Both the position numbers and the translations under genes were made by a program. Below are positions 1 through 8,368 of a stretch of 64,000 nt of DNA, piece by piece (the first letter of the stretch is position 1; each line of letters begins with the position of its first letter). Under the pieces are notes generated by a model. That model was not told the origin of the DNA and did not search any database. It worked only from the letters and a program-made list of their open reading frames with translations. Source of the stretch: Pseudomonas oryzihabitans (GTDB lineage Bacteria > Pseudomonadota > Gammaproteobacteria > Pseudomonadales > Pseudomonadaceae); contig NZ_CP102428.1 in the NCBI RefSeq assembly GCF_024652905.1, positions 74,501 through 138,500 of the forward strand. Reading direction: 5' to 3'.

Positions 1-1
1 C

Positions 2-1507
2 CACTGGGGCGGCGCGCCGGCCCATGACCAGGGCGCCGCCGGTGCCCGCGTCCTGCCGCCGACCCCGGTGTCCCGTGCCCAGCGTGCCGTACTGAAAGGG
101 CTCTATGCCCTCAGCGGTCTGGTGGTCTCGGTGCTGTTCTTCATGCCGCTGTTTCCCCTGGCGCTGCTGATCGACGAACTGGAAAGCTTTGGTGGACTGC
201 CCTGGTGGCACACCTCTTCGCTGATGCTCGATGCCCTGCAATACGGCGTACTGGCCCTGCCGCTGGGCGTGGTCAGCGTTGCCCTGACCCTGCTCGGCTG
301 CGCCCTGGCGCGCCGGCTGATCCTGCCGCGGCTGGACGAAGGCCAGTGGTCGGTCGACAGCCTCTTCTACTGGCGCAAGTGGCTGGCCAACCTGATCCAG
401 GAGTCGGCACTGCAAAGCCTGCAGGGCCTCTATGCCACCGTTTATTCGGCGCTCTGGTATCGCCTGCTGGGTGCTCGGGTCGGTCGCGATGCGGAGATTT
501 CAACCGCCCAGGGCCCAGTCTCCTCGCTGCTGGAACTGGGCGCCGAGACCTTTATCGCCGATGCCGTGATGCTCGGCGACGAACAGGTGGCCCAGGGCTG
601 GATGACCCTCAAGCGCACCTCCATCGCCCGCCGCAGTTTCGTCGGCAACGGCGCCTATGTCGCCGACGGCTGCCATATCCCCGAAGACGCCCTGATCGGT
701 GTCCTGGGTCGACTCGACGAAGGCGTGCCCCTGCGCCAGGGCGAAACCTGGCTCGGCTCGCCGGCGGTCCGGCTGCCGGCGCGCGAAACCCTCACCGGTT
801 ACCCGGAAAGCCTGACCTTCCGCCCGGCACCCTGGCGCCGGGTGGCGCGTGGTCTGATCGAGGCTCTGCGCATCGTGCTGCCCACCGGCTTCACCGTCGC
901 AGCCGGCTGCGCCATCGCCGAAGCCCTGGTACCGCTGTGGCAGGCCGGTGCCTGGCTGCTACTGCTCGGCGAGACCCTGCTGGCCGGCAGCGCCTTCGCC
1001 CTGGCCAGCTTCCTGGTGGTACTGGGGCTCAAGTGGCTGGTGGTCGGTCGTTATCGCCCACGCTCGGCGCCCATGTGGACCTTCTTCGTCTGGCGCAGCG
1101 AGGCCATCACCAGCCTCTACGAAACCCTGGCGGTGCCCAATCTGCTCGGCACCCTGCGTGGCACGCCCTGGCTGCCGCTGGCGCTGCGCCTGCTCGGCGC
1201 CCGACTGGGCCGGGGCACCTACCTGGATACCACCGACCTCACCGAATTCGACTGCGTGCGCCTCGGTGACCATGGCGAACTCAATGCCCTGGCCGGGCCC
1301 CAGACCCACCTGTTCGAAGATCGGGTGATGAAGGTGGGCGAAGTCGAGCTGGGGGCCGGGGTCAACCTGGGGCCGCGCAGCGTGGTGCTCTATGGCGCCC
1401 GCGTCGGCGACAACGTGGAGCTGGGCCCGCTGTCACTGGTGATGAAGGGCGAAACCCTGCCGGGTCGCTCGCGCTGGGAGGGTAACCCCGTTCAGCCCCG
1501 GCGCTAG
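2..1507 (+). CDS. NRPS-like protein, C-terminal membrane/beta-helix domain (partial, 5' end outside window)
   Basis: The frame is open from the first base, so this is the 3' part of a larger gene; the GTG at 68 is probably internal. The visible ~500 residues alternate hydrophobic membrane segments (around VLFFMPLFPLALL and VTLLGCALA) with two soluble stretches rich in hexapeptide-type repeats (GADTF/GARVGDNVELG-like) that suggest left-handed beta-helix folds. This arrangement matches the terminal domain found at the end of short NRPS-like enzymes (TIGR02353 type, also in poly-lysine synthetase-like Pls proteins), where it follows adenylation and carrier domains. The upstream domains cannot be seen, so substrate and product are unknown. 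The reading frame ends at a TAG just before a YjiK-like gene. Confidence 0.75.
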   Translation, partial: HWGGAPAHDQGAAGARVLPPTPVSRAQRAVLKGLYALSGLVVSVLFFMPLFPLALLIDELESFGGLPWWHTSSLMLDALQYGVLALPLGVVSVALTLLGCALARRLILPRLDEGQWSVDSLFYWRKWLANLIQESALQSLQGLYATVYSALWYRLLGARVGRDAEISTAQGPVSSLLELGAETFIADAVMLGDEQVAQGWMTLKRTSIARRSFVGNGAYVADGCHIPEDALIGVLGRLDEGVPLRQGETWLGSPAVRLPARETLTGYPESLTFRPAPWRRVARGLIEALRIVLPTGFTVAAGCAIAEALVPLWQAGAWLLLLGETLLAGSAFALASFLVVLGLKWLVVGRYRPRSAPMWTFFVWRSEAITSLYETLAVPNLLGTLRGTPWLPLALRLLGARLGRGTYLDTTDLTEFDCVRLGDHGELNALAGPQTHLFEDRVMKVGEVELGAGVNLGPRSVVLYGARVGDNVELGPLSLVMKGETLPGRSRWEGNPVQPRR

Positions 1508-1574
1508 GACTGTCACACAACCATAAAGACAGCCCCGGATACTCCGCCCCGTACAACAATGACGGGGCAAGGCG

Positions 1575-2498
1575 ATGACGGCGTGGGTACGACGGATCAG
1601 GATTGGACGGACCGGCTGGCTGCTGGTCTTGGCGCTGCTGCTGGCACTGGGGGTGACCCAGGGCCTGCGCAGCAGCCATCTGGACAGCCAGTTGCTGTTC
1701 TGGGTCGGCCAGCAGTGGCAGAGCGAACCCCGAACCTCCTTGGAACTCGGTCGCTACCGGGTGGCGGTGGAAGCCAAGCCGGTGGCCGGCGTCACCGAGA
1801 ATCTGTCCGACCTCAGCTATGACCCGGAGCGGGATCGCCTCTGGGCGGTGGTCAACAATCCGCCGGAGTTGCTGGCCCTGAGCCGGGACGGCGAGCTGCT
1901 GCAACGCCATCGCCTGGAAGGCTTCGACGACGTCGAAGGCGTGACCTACCTGGGCAACGACCGCCTGCTGCTGGCGGAAGAGGGCGCCAACGCCCTGACC
2001 CTGGTAGGCATCCCCGAGGGTGACGACGTGCTCCGGCGCAAGGACTATCGCAGCCTGACGCTGGATCTCTTCCCCCGCGCCAACCAGGGCTTCGAAGGCC
2101 TGGACTACGACGCCGCCCGCGATCGGCTGTTCCTGGTCAAGGAGCACTCACCGCGCAAGCTCTATGAGATCCGTGGCCTGCTCAAGAGCTTCGATGGCGA
2201 CTTCGCCCTGCGCATCATCGACCGCCAGGCCTGGCTGGACCAGGCGCCGAGCACCGGCGATCTCTCCGCGGTCCACGTCGATCGCCGTACCGGTCACCTG
2301 CTGCTGCTCAGCGACGAGTCACGGGTGTTGATCGAACTCGACGACCAGGGCCATACCCTGGATACCCGTTCCCTGGTGGCGCCCTTCGGCGGCCTGTCAC
2401 GGCGGATCCGCCAGCCCGAGGGTGTCACCCTGGATACCGCCGGCAACCTCTATGTGGTCAGCGAGCCTAACCTGTTCTATCGCTACCAGAAGCGCTGA
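1575..2498 (+). CDS. SdiA-regulated / YjiK-like beta-propeller protein
   Basis: 307 residues. An N-terminal membrane anchor or uncleaved signal (about residues 14-32, WLLVLALLLALGV) is followed by a domain with repeated strand signatures such as LSDLSYDPERDRLWAV, DVEGVTYLGNDRLLLAEE, NQGFEGLDYDAARDRLFLVKE and QPEGVTLDTAGNLYVVSE. These are typical of the SdiA-regulated family (YjiK-like), thought to be extracytoplasmic beta-propellers of unknown substrate. The start at 1575 (ATG) follows GGGGCAAGGCG. It lies 67 bp downstream of the NRPS-like gene on the same strand, so cotranscription is possible. Function beyond family membership is not known. Confidence 0.8.
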   Translation: MTAWVRRIRIGRTGWLLVLALLLALGVTQGLRSSHLDSQLLFWVGQQWQSEPRTSLELGRYRVAVEAKPVAGVTENLSDLSYDPERDRLWAVVNNPPELLALSRDGELLQRHRLEGFDDVEGVTYLGNDRLLLAEEGANALTLVGIPEGDDVLRRKDYRSLTLDLFPRANQGFEGLDYDAARDRLFLVKEHSPRKLYEIRGLLKSFDGDFALRIIDRQAWLDQAPSTGDLSAVHVDRRTGHLLLLSDESRVLIELDDQGHTLDTRSLVAPFGGLSRRIRQPEGVTLDTAGNLYVVSEPNLFYRYQKR

Positions 2499-2513
2499 AA
2501 CAGGTGCTTGGAC

Positions 2514-3170
2514 TCAAGACTGCTCGATACCGGTGGAGGGGTCGTAGATCAAGCTAACCAGATCGGCCACCTCGGTTAGCGAGCCCCTCATCGCCATCGC
2601 TCGATCAAAGCCATGAAAGTGCTCAGGCGCACCTTGGCGCAAAAAGGCAAAAGCCGCTTTCGGACCCGGATAATAGAGTCCCCGCACCGCGAAATAGTCT
2701 TCCAGCAGGGAGAACAGCAGCCAGTGAAGCCGATAGTGACCTTCGGCATCGTCGCGTGCTGCCCGGCGCAACATGCGCCGCGCCCACTGTTGCCGGTGGA
2801 GACGTTCATCGGTTGACAGCGCTACGGTCTGTTCTGCTACTAGCTCTTCCACCTGGGCAAGCACCTGCTCGCCAAACCGTTCGCGCTGGAACAAGACTCG
2901 GCCGCCCTTTAGCCGAACCCAACTGGCATTGGGTCGTGCAGCGGTCGCATCAATCCAGCCATCCACATATAGGCCCTGCCAGTCCGTGGGCAAGCGGATC
3001 GGGGCGTCCGTATCCCGGAACCCTAGTACATCCAGATCGCTGTCAGGCTCCCAGTCGCCACGAGCGCGCGAGCCGTAGAGGATAGCGGTATGACAGCCGT
3101 AGTCGTGGCGCAGCACTTTGGCAAGGGCTGCCACCAGCGTGGCGTTGTCCGCCGCTGAACAACGAGCCAT
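2514..3170 (-). CDS. nucleotidyltransferase-domain protein with helical C-terminal region
   Basis: 218 residues. Residues 28-50 carry the polymerase-beta-type nucleotidyltransferase motif: GSRARG at 33-38, then the metal-binding pair D45-L-D47. The rest is mainly alpha-helical with a conserved-looking LHWLLFSLLEDYF block. That is reminiscent of the helical domains fused to aminoglycoside- or MNT-type nucleotidyltransferases, but I cannot assign a substrate. The ATG directly abuts the TGA of the upstream ankyrin gene (zero spacing), implying translational coupling. The gene is visibly more AT-rich than its neighbours (for example around 2635-2700), which hints at a different history. It could be a toxin/antitoxin-like or antibiotic-modifying enzyme; this is not decided here. 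Confidence 0.75.
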   Translation of the reverse strand: MARCSAADNATLVAALAKVLRHDYGCHTAILYGSRARGDWEPDSDLDVLGFRDTDAPIRLPTDWQGLYVDGWIDATAARPNASWVRLKGGRVLFQRERFGEQVLAQVEELVAEQTVALSTDERLHRQQWARRMLRRAARDDAEGHYRLHWLLFSLLEDYFAVRGLYYPGPKAAFAFLRQGAPEHFHGFDRAMAMRGSLTEVADLVSLIYDPSTGIEQS

Positions 3171-3695
3171 TCAGACGCCGCCCAGTCGCTCCAGCACGGC
3201 GGGGGTGTCCTGGGCGCCCATGGCGCGGGCCACGCTCAGCGCCGTGTTGCCGGCGGCGTCCCGGGCCTTGGGATCGGCGCCGCGGGCGACCAGCAATTCC
3301 ACCATCTGCACGTGATTGAACATGGCCGCCATCATCAGCGCGGTCTTGCCGTCGGGCATGGCGCCCTCCACGGCGGCGCCGTGCTCCAGCAGCAGTTCGG
3401 CCATCGGCAGGTTGCTCTTGAAGGCCGCCCCGGCCAGGGGCGACTGGCCCATGTCGTTGGCCAGATTCGGATCGGCCCGGTGCTCCAGCAGGACGCGACT
3501 GGCCTCCAGGTGACCGTGGTAGCTGGCCAGCATCAGCAGGCTGTCGCCCTTGTGATTGCGCAGATTGGGCGTCAGCCCCTTGTCCAGTACCAGGGCCAGC
3601 ACCTCGGCATTGCCGGTGCGCGCAAGGTTGAACACCTCGGTGGCGAATTCCTGGGCTTCTTCATCGGTCATGCGCTGGGGACCGTCTGCGGTCAT
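3171..3695 (-). CDS. ankyrin-repeat protein
   Basis: 174 residues from the ATG at 3695, chosen because an AGGAG ribosome binding site lies 6-7 bases upstream (CCCAGGAGAACCCC); an in-frame extension upstream has no such support. About four ankyrin repeats can be read, with signatures such as GDSLLMLASYHGHLEASRVL, GQSPLAGAAFKSN, GKTALMMAAMFNHVQMVELL and GNTALSVARAMG. No signal peptide is apparent, so the protein is probably cytoplasmic and binds a partner protein. Its TGA touches the ATG of the nucleotidyltransferase gene, so the two are likely one operon. The partner is unknown. Confidence 0.85.
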   Translation of the reverse strand: MTADGPQRMTDEEAQEFATEVFNLARTGNAEVLALVLDKGLTPNLRNHKGDSLLMLASYHGHLEASRVLLEHRADPNLANDMGQSPLAGAAFKSNLPMAELLLEHGAAVEGAMPDGKTALMMAAMFNHVQMVELLVARGADPKARDAAGNTALSVARAMGAQDTPAVLERLGGV

Positions 3696-3720
3696 GGGGT
3701 TCTCCTGGGCTAAAGGCGGG

Positions 3721-3739
3721 CGGGACCCTCGGGGTCCCG
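3721..3739. repeat. short perfect inverted repeat upstream of the ankyrin gene
   Basis: CGGGACCC and GGGTCCCG form 8-bp arms around a 3-nt loop. It sits 26 bp upstream of the ankyrin ATG on the minus strand, between the lipase-like stop and the ankyrin start. No T-tract follows on either strand, so it may be an operator, a leader hairpin or part of a weak terminator. Confidence 0.4.
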
Positions 3740-3779
3740 GACGATAGGAGGGCAGACCCGAACGGCAAGGGGGAGTTCT

Positions 3780-3809
3780 CTCGCGGCGGCGAAAGAAGGC
3801 CGCCGCGAG
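3780..3809 (-). terminator. hairpin downstream of the lipase-like gene
   Basis: Perfect 11-bp arms CTCGCGGCGGC / GCCGCCGCGAG with an 8-nt loop begin 5 bp after the minus-strand stop codon at 3814. The stem is very stable, but no run of T follows in the direction of transcription. It is therefore a putative terminator or mRNA 3'-end stabiliser rather than a textbook intrinsic terminator. Confidence 0.45.
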
Positions 3810-3813
3810 CCGG

Positions 3814-4905
3814 CTAACCGAAGGTCGCGTGGGTCTCGGCAAAGGCCTGCAGCTCCGCCACGCTGTAGTTGCCGACCATCAGCACCGGGCCGTGGGCAGT
3901 GCCTATATGGGCCGGCAGGGTATCGAGAAAGCCACCGGTAGGTGTCACGCCCAGGTTGGTGTACTCGGCGGCCGGCAGGTGGAATTCGGCGATCAGTCGC
4001 ACTGCCTCGGCCAATCCGGCAGTGACGCTGACCGGATGCAGGGCGGCATCCACCGGCGTGACCTGGCCGCCGTTGTCGCCGCTGAACAGGTGGCCCACCT
4101 TGGCCGCCGCCTCGGCCAGGTCCTGCTGATCCGCCTGGGCGCCGATCAGGAACAGCGAGCCATAGTGCGGCAGGCTGCCACCGCCCTCGGCCTGGCTGAC
4201 GAAGCTGGGCGCGAAGGGTTGCTCGCCACGGATGTCGGAACTGTAGTTGGCCACTGGATCACCGAGGGTGACCACGTTGACGAAGTTGCCTCCCTGGCCC
4301 ACCGCGTGCAGGTCACGCGGAATCCCCGAGGCTTCGAAGCTGATGCCGCCCAGACCGGTCTGCTGGGCAACGTATTCCGCCGAGATGCCACCCAGGGAGT
4401 GACCGGTGACGAAGATGTCCTGGGTGCCATAACCCTGTTTGGCCGCCGCCTCGATCACCTGGTGGGCGAAGTCCAGCGACTGGTGCTGGGCGCTGGACAC
4501 CTGCTGGCCGAGGATCTGCAGATCGCTCAGAAGGCCACCGGCGGTGGAGAGGGGATCGATCAGCAGGTTCTCGCCGCGGGTGGTGCCAGCATAGGTGATG
4601 AGTACCTGGTTCTCGGCGGTGATCCAGGTGTGGGCCGTCGCGCCGTTGAGCGAGTTGTGCAATGTCAGCTGATGGCCATCGACCAGGAAGGGCCGCATGC
4701 CGTCGGGCGTGCCACCCAGCACGTACTCGCTGATGGCGCCGTTGAGAAATTCGCTGACGGTGGGGGTGCTGGACGAGGCGGTCTGCTGCAGCGGCGCGAC
4801 CTCGGCACTCTTCAGCGTGTGCACATAGGTGAAGTTGCCGAGGCTGACGATGTCGCTGTGGTCGAACAGGCCATCGCTGGCCCAGAGGGAGGTTTTCTTG
4901 GACAT
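3814..4905 (-). CDS. lipase-like alpha/beta hydrolase
   Basis: 363 residues from the ATG at 4905 (MSKKTSLW). An upstream in-frame extension to 4992 is less likely because the protein family character begins at this Met. The nucleophile elbow is GHSLGG at residues 168-173 with Ser170; a GDP motif near residue 228 and late His residues could complete the triad. The order of elements, with a hydrophobic strand ([11 protein letters not shown]) before the elbow, resembles class-3 lipases/phospholipases. There is no classical signal peptide and no Gly/Asp-rich RTX repeats, so it is cytoplasmic or exported by a route not visible here. It is transcribed divergently from selA. Confidence 0.7.
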   Translation of the reverse strand: MSKKTSLWASDGLFDHSDIVSLGNFTYVHTLKSAEVAPLQQTASSSTPTVSEFLNGAISEYVLGGTPDGMRPFLVDGHQLTLHNSLNGATAHTWITAENQVLITYAGTTRGENLLIDPLSTAGGLLSDLQILGQQVSSAQHQSLDFAHQVIEAAAKQGYGTQDIFVTGHSLGGISAEYVAQQTGLGGISFEASGIPRDLHAVGQGGNFVNVVTLGDPVANYSSDIRGEQPFAPSFVSQAEGGGSLPHYGSLFLIGAQADQQDLAEAAAKVGHLFSGDNGGQVTPVDAALHPVSVTAGLAEAVRLIAEFHLPAAEYTNLGVTPTGGFLDTLPAHIGTAHGPVLMVGNYSVAELQAFAETHATFG

Positions 4906-5193
4906 GACGGCACCTTTGTTGTTGTCGAAGGCGGTGGACGTGGTGGCCAGGGCGCTGCCGTCGGCGTCGTGGGCGGACGGTCGGGCAAGCACTCGATTTC
5001 CATCCTAGGACGGGCTCTGGCACGCGGCAAACCGGGAACCCGGGGGTCATTTCCAGACGGCCGAGGTCTGGGCCCAGCCGCCTGCGGTCATGGCTGGCGG
5101 CGCCTGCGGCAGCTCCTTGGGTCTGCCAGTACCCTGGTCGACCCGTCGTGGGTTCGGGCTACACTGGGGGTCGACTCGACCCAAGAGGCTTTC
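4906..5193. other. divergent intergenic region, lipase-like gene / selA
   Basis: 288 bp without a supported gene. It must hold both divergent promoters. For selA a weak sigma70-like pair can be drawn, TCGACC at 5138-5143 and TACACT at 5160-5165 with 16-bp spacing, ~28 bp before the ATG. I see no convincing operator. Confidence 0.35.
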
Positions 5194-6603
5194 ATGACCG
5201 CCATCCGCCTGCCATCCATCGACCGCCTGCTGCGCCATCCCGCTTCGCGTCCGCTGGAGGAGCGGCACGGTCGCGAGCAGGTGCTTGGCGGCTACCGGTC
5301 CCTGCTGGACGATCTGCGCGAGGCCTTGAGAGCGGGCACCCTGGCCGCCGTGGAGGTGGAGGAGGGCGTTCTGGCCGGACGCCTGGGCGAGCGCCTGGCG
5401 CTGAGCAGTCAGCCGCGGGTGCGGCGGGTGTTCAACCTCACCGGCACGGTGTTGCACACCAACCTGGGGCGGGCCCTGCTGGCGGAAGAGGCCATCGCCG
5501 CGGTGAGCGAGGCCGCGCGTCAGCCGATGAATCTGGAATTCGACCTGGCCACCGGCAAGCGCGGCGATCGCGACGACCTGGTGGCCGACCTGGTACGCGA
5601 ACTGACCGGCGCCGAGGCGGTGACCGTGGTCAACAATAACGCCGCGGCGGTCCTGCTGGCCCTGCATGCCATAGGCGCACGCAAGGAAGGGGTGCTGTCC
5701 CGTGGCGAGCTGATCGAGATCGGTGGCGCCTTCCGCATTCCCGACATCATGGCCCGCGCCGGGGTCAAGCTGGTGGAAGTGGGCACCACCAATCGCACCC
5801 ATGCGCGCGACTACGAGGCGGCCATCGGGCCGCGTACCGCACTGCTGATGCGCGTGCACACCAGCAACTACAGCGTCCAGGGTTTCACCGCCAGCGTCGC
5901 CACGCCCGAGCTGGCCGCCATCGCCCGCGCCCATGAGGTTCCGCTGCTGGAAGACCTGGGTAGCGGCACCCTGGTGGACCTGACCCGCTGGGGCCTGCCC
6001 GCCGAACCCACGGTGCAGCAGGCCCTGCGCGATGGCGCGGACCTGGTGACCTTCAGTGGCGACAAGCTGCTTGGCGGACCCCAGTGCGGCCTCATCGTCG
6101 GCCGGCGCGACCTCATCGAACGCATCAAGAAGAATCCGCTCAAGCGCGCCCTGCGGGTAGACAAGCTGACCCTGGCCGCCCTGGAAGCGACCCTGGCGCT
6201 CTATCGCGATCCGGATCGCTTGGCCGAGCGGCTGCCCAGCCTGCGTCTGCTATCTCGCCCGGCGGCTGACATCACCGCCCAGGCCGAGCGCCTGCTGCCA
6301 TCCTTCGCCGCCGTCCTGGGTACGAACTATGCGGTAAGCGTGGAACCGGCATTGGGCATGATCGGCAGCGGCGCCCAGCCAGTGGCGCGGCTCCCCGGCG
6401 CGGCGCTGTGCTGTCGTCCCCAGGTCAGCAAGCGCCTGCGTGGGCGCGCCTTGCGGCAACTGGAAGAGGGCCTGCGCCAGCTCCCCATTCCGGTGGTGGG
6501 CCGCATCGACGCCGATGCGCTCTGGCTGGACCTGCGCCAGCTCGACGACGAAGCCGCCTTTCTCGCGCAACTGCCAGCGCTGCTGCTGCCGGAGATTCGC
6601 TAA
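5194..6603 (+). CDS. selA: L-seryl-tRNA(Sec) selenium transferase
   Basis: 469 residues, close to the usual ~463. SelA is a PLP enzyme that converts seryl-tRNA(Sec) to selenocysteyl-tRNA(Sec) with selenophosphate. Family signatures include [21 protein letters not shown] near residue 80, the glycine-rich [11 protein letters not shown] region, and [13 protein letters not shown] carrying the expected PLP lysine K291. The ATG at 5194 follows CAAGAGGC; the same frame is open far upstream, but that region lacks SelA homology. The usual partner selB is not next to it. Instead the 3' end faces an ABC importer, which suggests selenium supply. The TAA at 6601-6603 touches a palindromic-ended element. 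Confidence 0.96.
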   Translation: MTAIRLPSIDRLLRHPASRPLEERHGREQVLGGYRSLLDDLREALRAGTLAAVEVEEGVLAGRLGERLALSSQPRVRRVFNLTGTVLHTNLGRALLAEEAIAAVSEAARQPMNLEFDLATGKRGDRDDLVADLVRELTGAEAVTVVNNNAAAVLLALHAIGARKEGVLSRGELIEIGGAFRIPDIMARAGVKLVEVGTTNRTHARDYEAAIGPRTALLMRVHTSNYSVQGFTASVATPELAAIARAHEVPLLEDLGSGTLVDLTRWGLPAEPTVQQALRDGADLVTFSGDKLLGGPQCGLIVGRRDLIERIKKNPLKRALRVDKLTLAALEATLALYRDPDRLAERLPSLRLLSRPAADITAQAERLLPSFAAVLGTNYAVSVEPALGMIGSGAQPVARLPGAALCCRPQVSKRLRGRALRQLEEGLRQLPIPVVGRIDADALWLDLRQLDDEAAFLAQLPALLLPEIR

Positions 6604-6774
6604 GAGCCTGTTCAAAGGCTCGCGAGCTAGAGCCAAACAAGGCCTCGGCGGCCCCGCGAAAAGGCCTGAGGAAGCGGACCGGGCTCGCGAACGAGTTTAC
6701 GAGTAGTAAATGAGCATTCCGATGGTCTTTTCAACGCCGTTTGGCCGACGCGCAGCAGCCTTTGAATAGGCTCT
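6603..6774. repeat. ~172-bp element with 18-bp inverted ends (MITE-like or 3'-end structure)
   Basis: Left arm 6603-6620 is AGAGCCTGTTCAAAGGCT. The right arm 6757-6774 is its reverse complement with one mismatch (AGCCTTTGAATAGGCTCT). Each end is also a small hairpin by itself (GAGCCT-N6-AGGCTC on the left). A further GGCTC...GAGCC stem starts at 6617. The arms overlap the stop codons of selA and the convergent permease gene, so the element fills the whole gap. There is no open reading frame inside. A non-autonomous transposable repeat is one reading; a structured bidirectional terminator is another. Confidence 0.55.
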
Positions 6775-8368
6775 AACGAACGACCCAGCGCTGCCGGGCC
6801 CAATTGCTCAGCAGATCTACGCCCAGCACCAGCACCAGCATGCCGAGGATCACGGTGGCGGCCTGGGCCTGCTGGAACAGGCTCAGGCTGAAATACAGCT
6901 GCTGCCCCAGGCCGCCGGCGCCGACGAAACCGAGGATGCTGGCCATGCGGATATTGTTTTCCCAGCGATAGAGCAGATAGGCCAGCAACTGCGGCCAGAC
7001 CGCCGGCAGGGTGCCGTAGAGAAAGGCCGTCAGCGCGCCGCCGCCGGCCAGGCGGATGGCCTCGGCCGGTGCCTTGGGGGTGTTTTCCAGGGCTTCGGCG
7101 AACAATCGGCCAAGCACCCCGGCGGTGTGCAGGGCCAGCGCCAGGGTGCCGGCGTTGGGGCCGAGTCCGGCGGCCAGTACCATCAGTGCCGCCCAGACCA
7201 GTTCGGGAACGGCACGCAGGGCGTTGAGCAGCAGTCGCGCCAGCGCCAGGGCGGCCAGGCCGAAGCGGCCGGCCGCCGGCAAGGCCAGCAGCAGCCCCAG
7301 CAGCCCGGCGAGCAGGGTACCCAGGGCCGACATCGCCAGGGTTTCCACCGCGCCCCGGGCCACGGCCGACAGCTGGCCGACGGAGAAATCCGGCTTGAGG
7401 AAATCGGCCAGGAAGCTACCCATCTGACCCAGGGCGCGGGCGCTCAGCAATTCACCGAAGGCGGTGCCCAGGTAGCTGATGGACACCAGCAGGGCGGTGC
7501 CCATCGCCACTACCGTCAACAGCCCGGGGCCACGGCCTTGGCCGCGCTCCACCTGGCGCAGCAGCCGGCTCAGCACATCGGCCAACAGCACCAGCACCAA
7601 GAAGGTCAGCAGCAGGCTGGCCACCTCGCCACCGGCGAACATGCGTAGCGACAGGTCGACCTGCTGGCCGAGGCCGCCAGCGCCGACGAAGCCCATCACC
7701 ACCGAGGCGCGGATGGCGCACTCCCAGCGGTAGACGCTATAGGAAATCATCTCGCCTGCTGCATTGGGCAGCACGCCATAGACGAAGGCCTGCAGGCGCC
7801 CGGCGCCTTGCAGTAGCAGGGCCCGCGCCGGGCGGGGATCGACCGATTCGAAGATCTCCGCATAGACCTTGCCCAGCATGCCGCCGTAGGTGATGGCGAT
7901 GGCCAGCACCCCCGCCGTGGGGCCCAGGCCGACGGCGCGGACGAACAGCAGCGCCCAGACGATCTCCGGCACGCTGCGAAGGACGATCAGTACCCCGCGG
8001 ACCAGCCCGCGGAGCAGGCGCGGCAACCGACCGGGGCGACCGGCGCGGGGCAGGGCGGAAATCGACAGCGCGCGGGTGGCCAGCAGGGCAGCGGGCAGGG
8101 CGATCAGTGCCGCCAGGGCCATGCCCAAGGTGGCGATGGCCAGGGTTTCCAGGGTGGCGCGACCCAGCACGGCGAGAAAGTCGGCGTCATGGGCCGGGGG
8201 CCAGAAGCCGGCGAGAAAGTTGCCCATGGTGCGGGCATTGTCGCCGGTGAAGAGGCCCAGCAGATCGAATTCCGCCAGGCGCAGCGTCGGCCAGGCCAGC
8301 ACCAGGGCCAGCAGGGTGAGCAGCAGGCGGGGCCGGGCAGCGGGGTCCCGACGAGGCGGATTCAGCAT
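6773..8368 (-). CDS. ABC transporter permease, tandem fusion of two PhnE-type domains
   Basis: 531 residues, about twice a normal PhnE permease. Two homologous units each end in the same cytoplasmic-loop motif, GFVGAGGLGQQ at residues 226-236 and at 480-490, so the gene encodes a covalent permease dimer for the inner membrane. Each half has about six hydrophobic segments. The ATG at 8368 overlaps the stop of the ATPase gene (ATGCTGA), giving a coupled three-gene operon: binding protein, ATPase, permease. Position next to selA, and the type of binding protein, favour a selenium oxyanion rather than phosphonate as substrate; this is inferred. Confidence 0.85.
   Translation of the reverse strand: MLNPPRRDPAARPRLLLTLLALVLAWPTLRLAEFDLLGLFTGDNARTMGNFLAGFWPPAHDADFLAVLGRATLETLAIATLGMALAALIALPAALLATRALSISALPRAGRPGRLPRLLRGLVRGVLIVLRSVPEIVWALLFVRAVGLGPTAGVLAIAITYGGMLGKVYAEIFESVDPRPARALLLQGAGRLQAFVYGVLPNAAGEMISYSVYRWECAIRASVVMGFVGAGGLGQQVDLSLRMFAGGEVASLLLTFLVLVLLADVLSRLLRQVERGQGRGPGLLTVVAMGTALLVSISYLGTAFGELLSARALGQMGSFLADFLKPDFSVGQLSAVARGAVETLAMSALGTLLAGLLGLLLALPAAGRFGLAALALARLLLNALRAVPELVWAALMVLAAGLGPNAGTLALALHTAGVLGRLFAEALENTPKAPAEAIRLAGGGALTAFLYGTLPAVWPQLLAYLLYRWENNIRMASILGFVGAGGLGQQLYFSLSLFQQAQAATVILGMLVLVLGVDLLSNWARQRWVVR

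Noticed and set aside
3829-5193. Open reading frame running in frame with selA for ~450 codons upstream of its ATG
   Set aside because: It is antisense to the lipase-like gene and has no family resemblance; it is a product of high GC. SelA length and the ribosome binding site fix the start at 5194.
6603-6774. Attachment site or remnant insertion sequence with a transposase
   Set aside because: No transposase fragment or open reading frame inside, and no flanking tRNA; described only as an inverted-end repeat.
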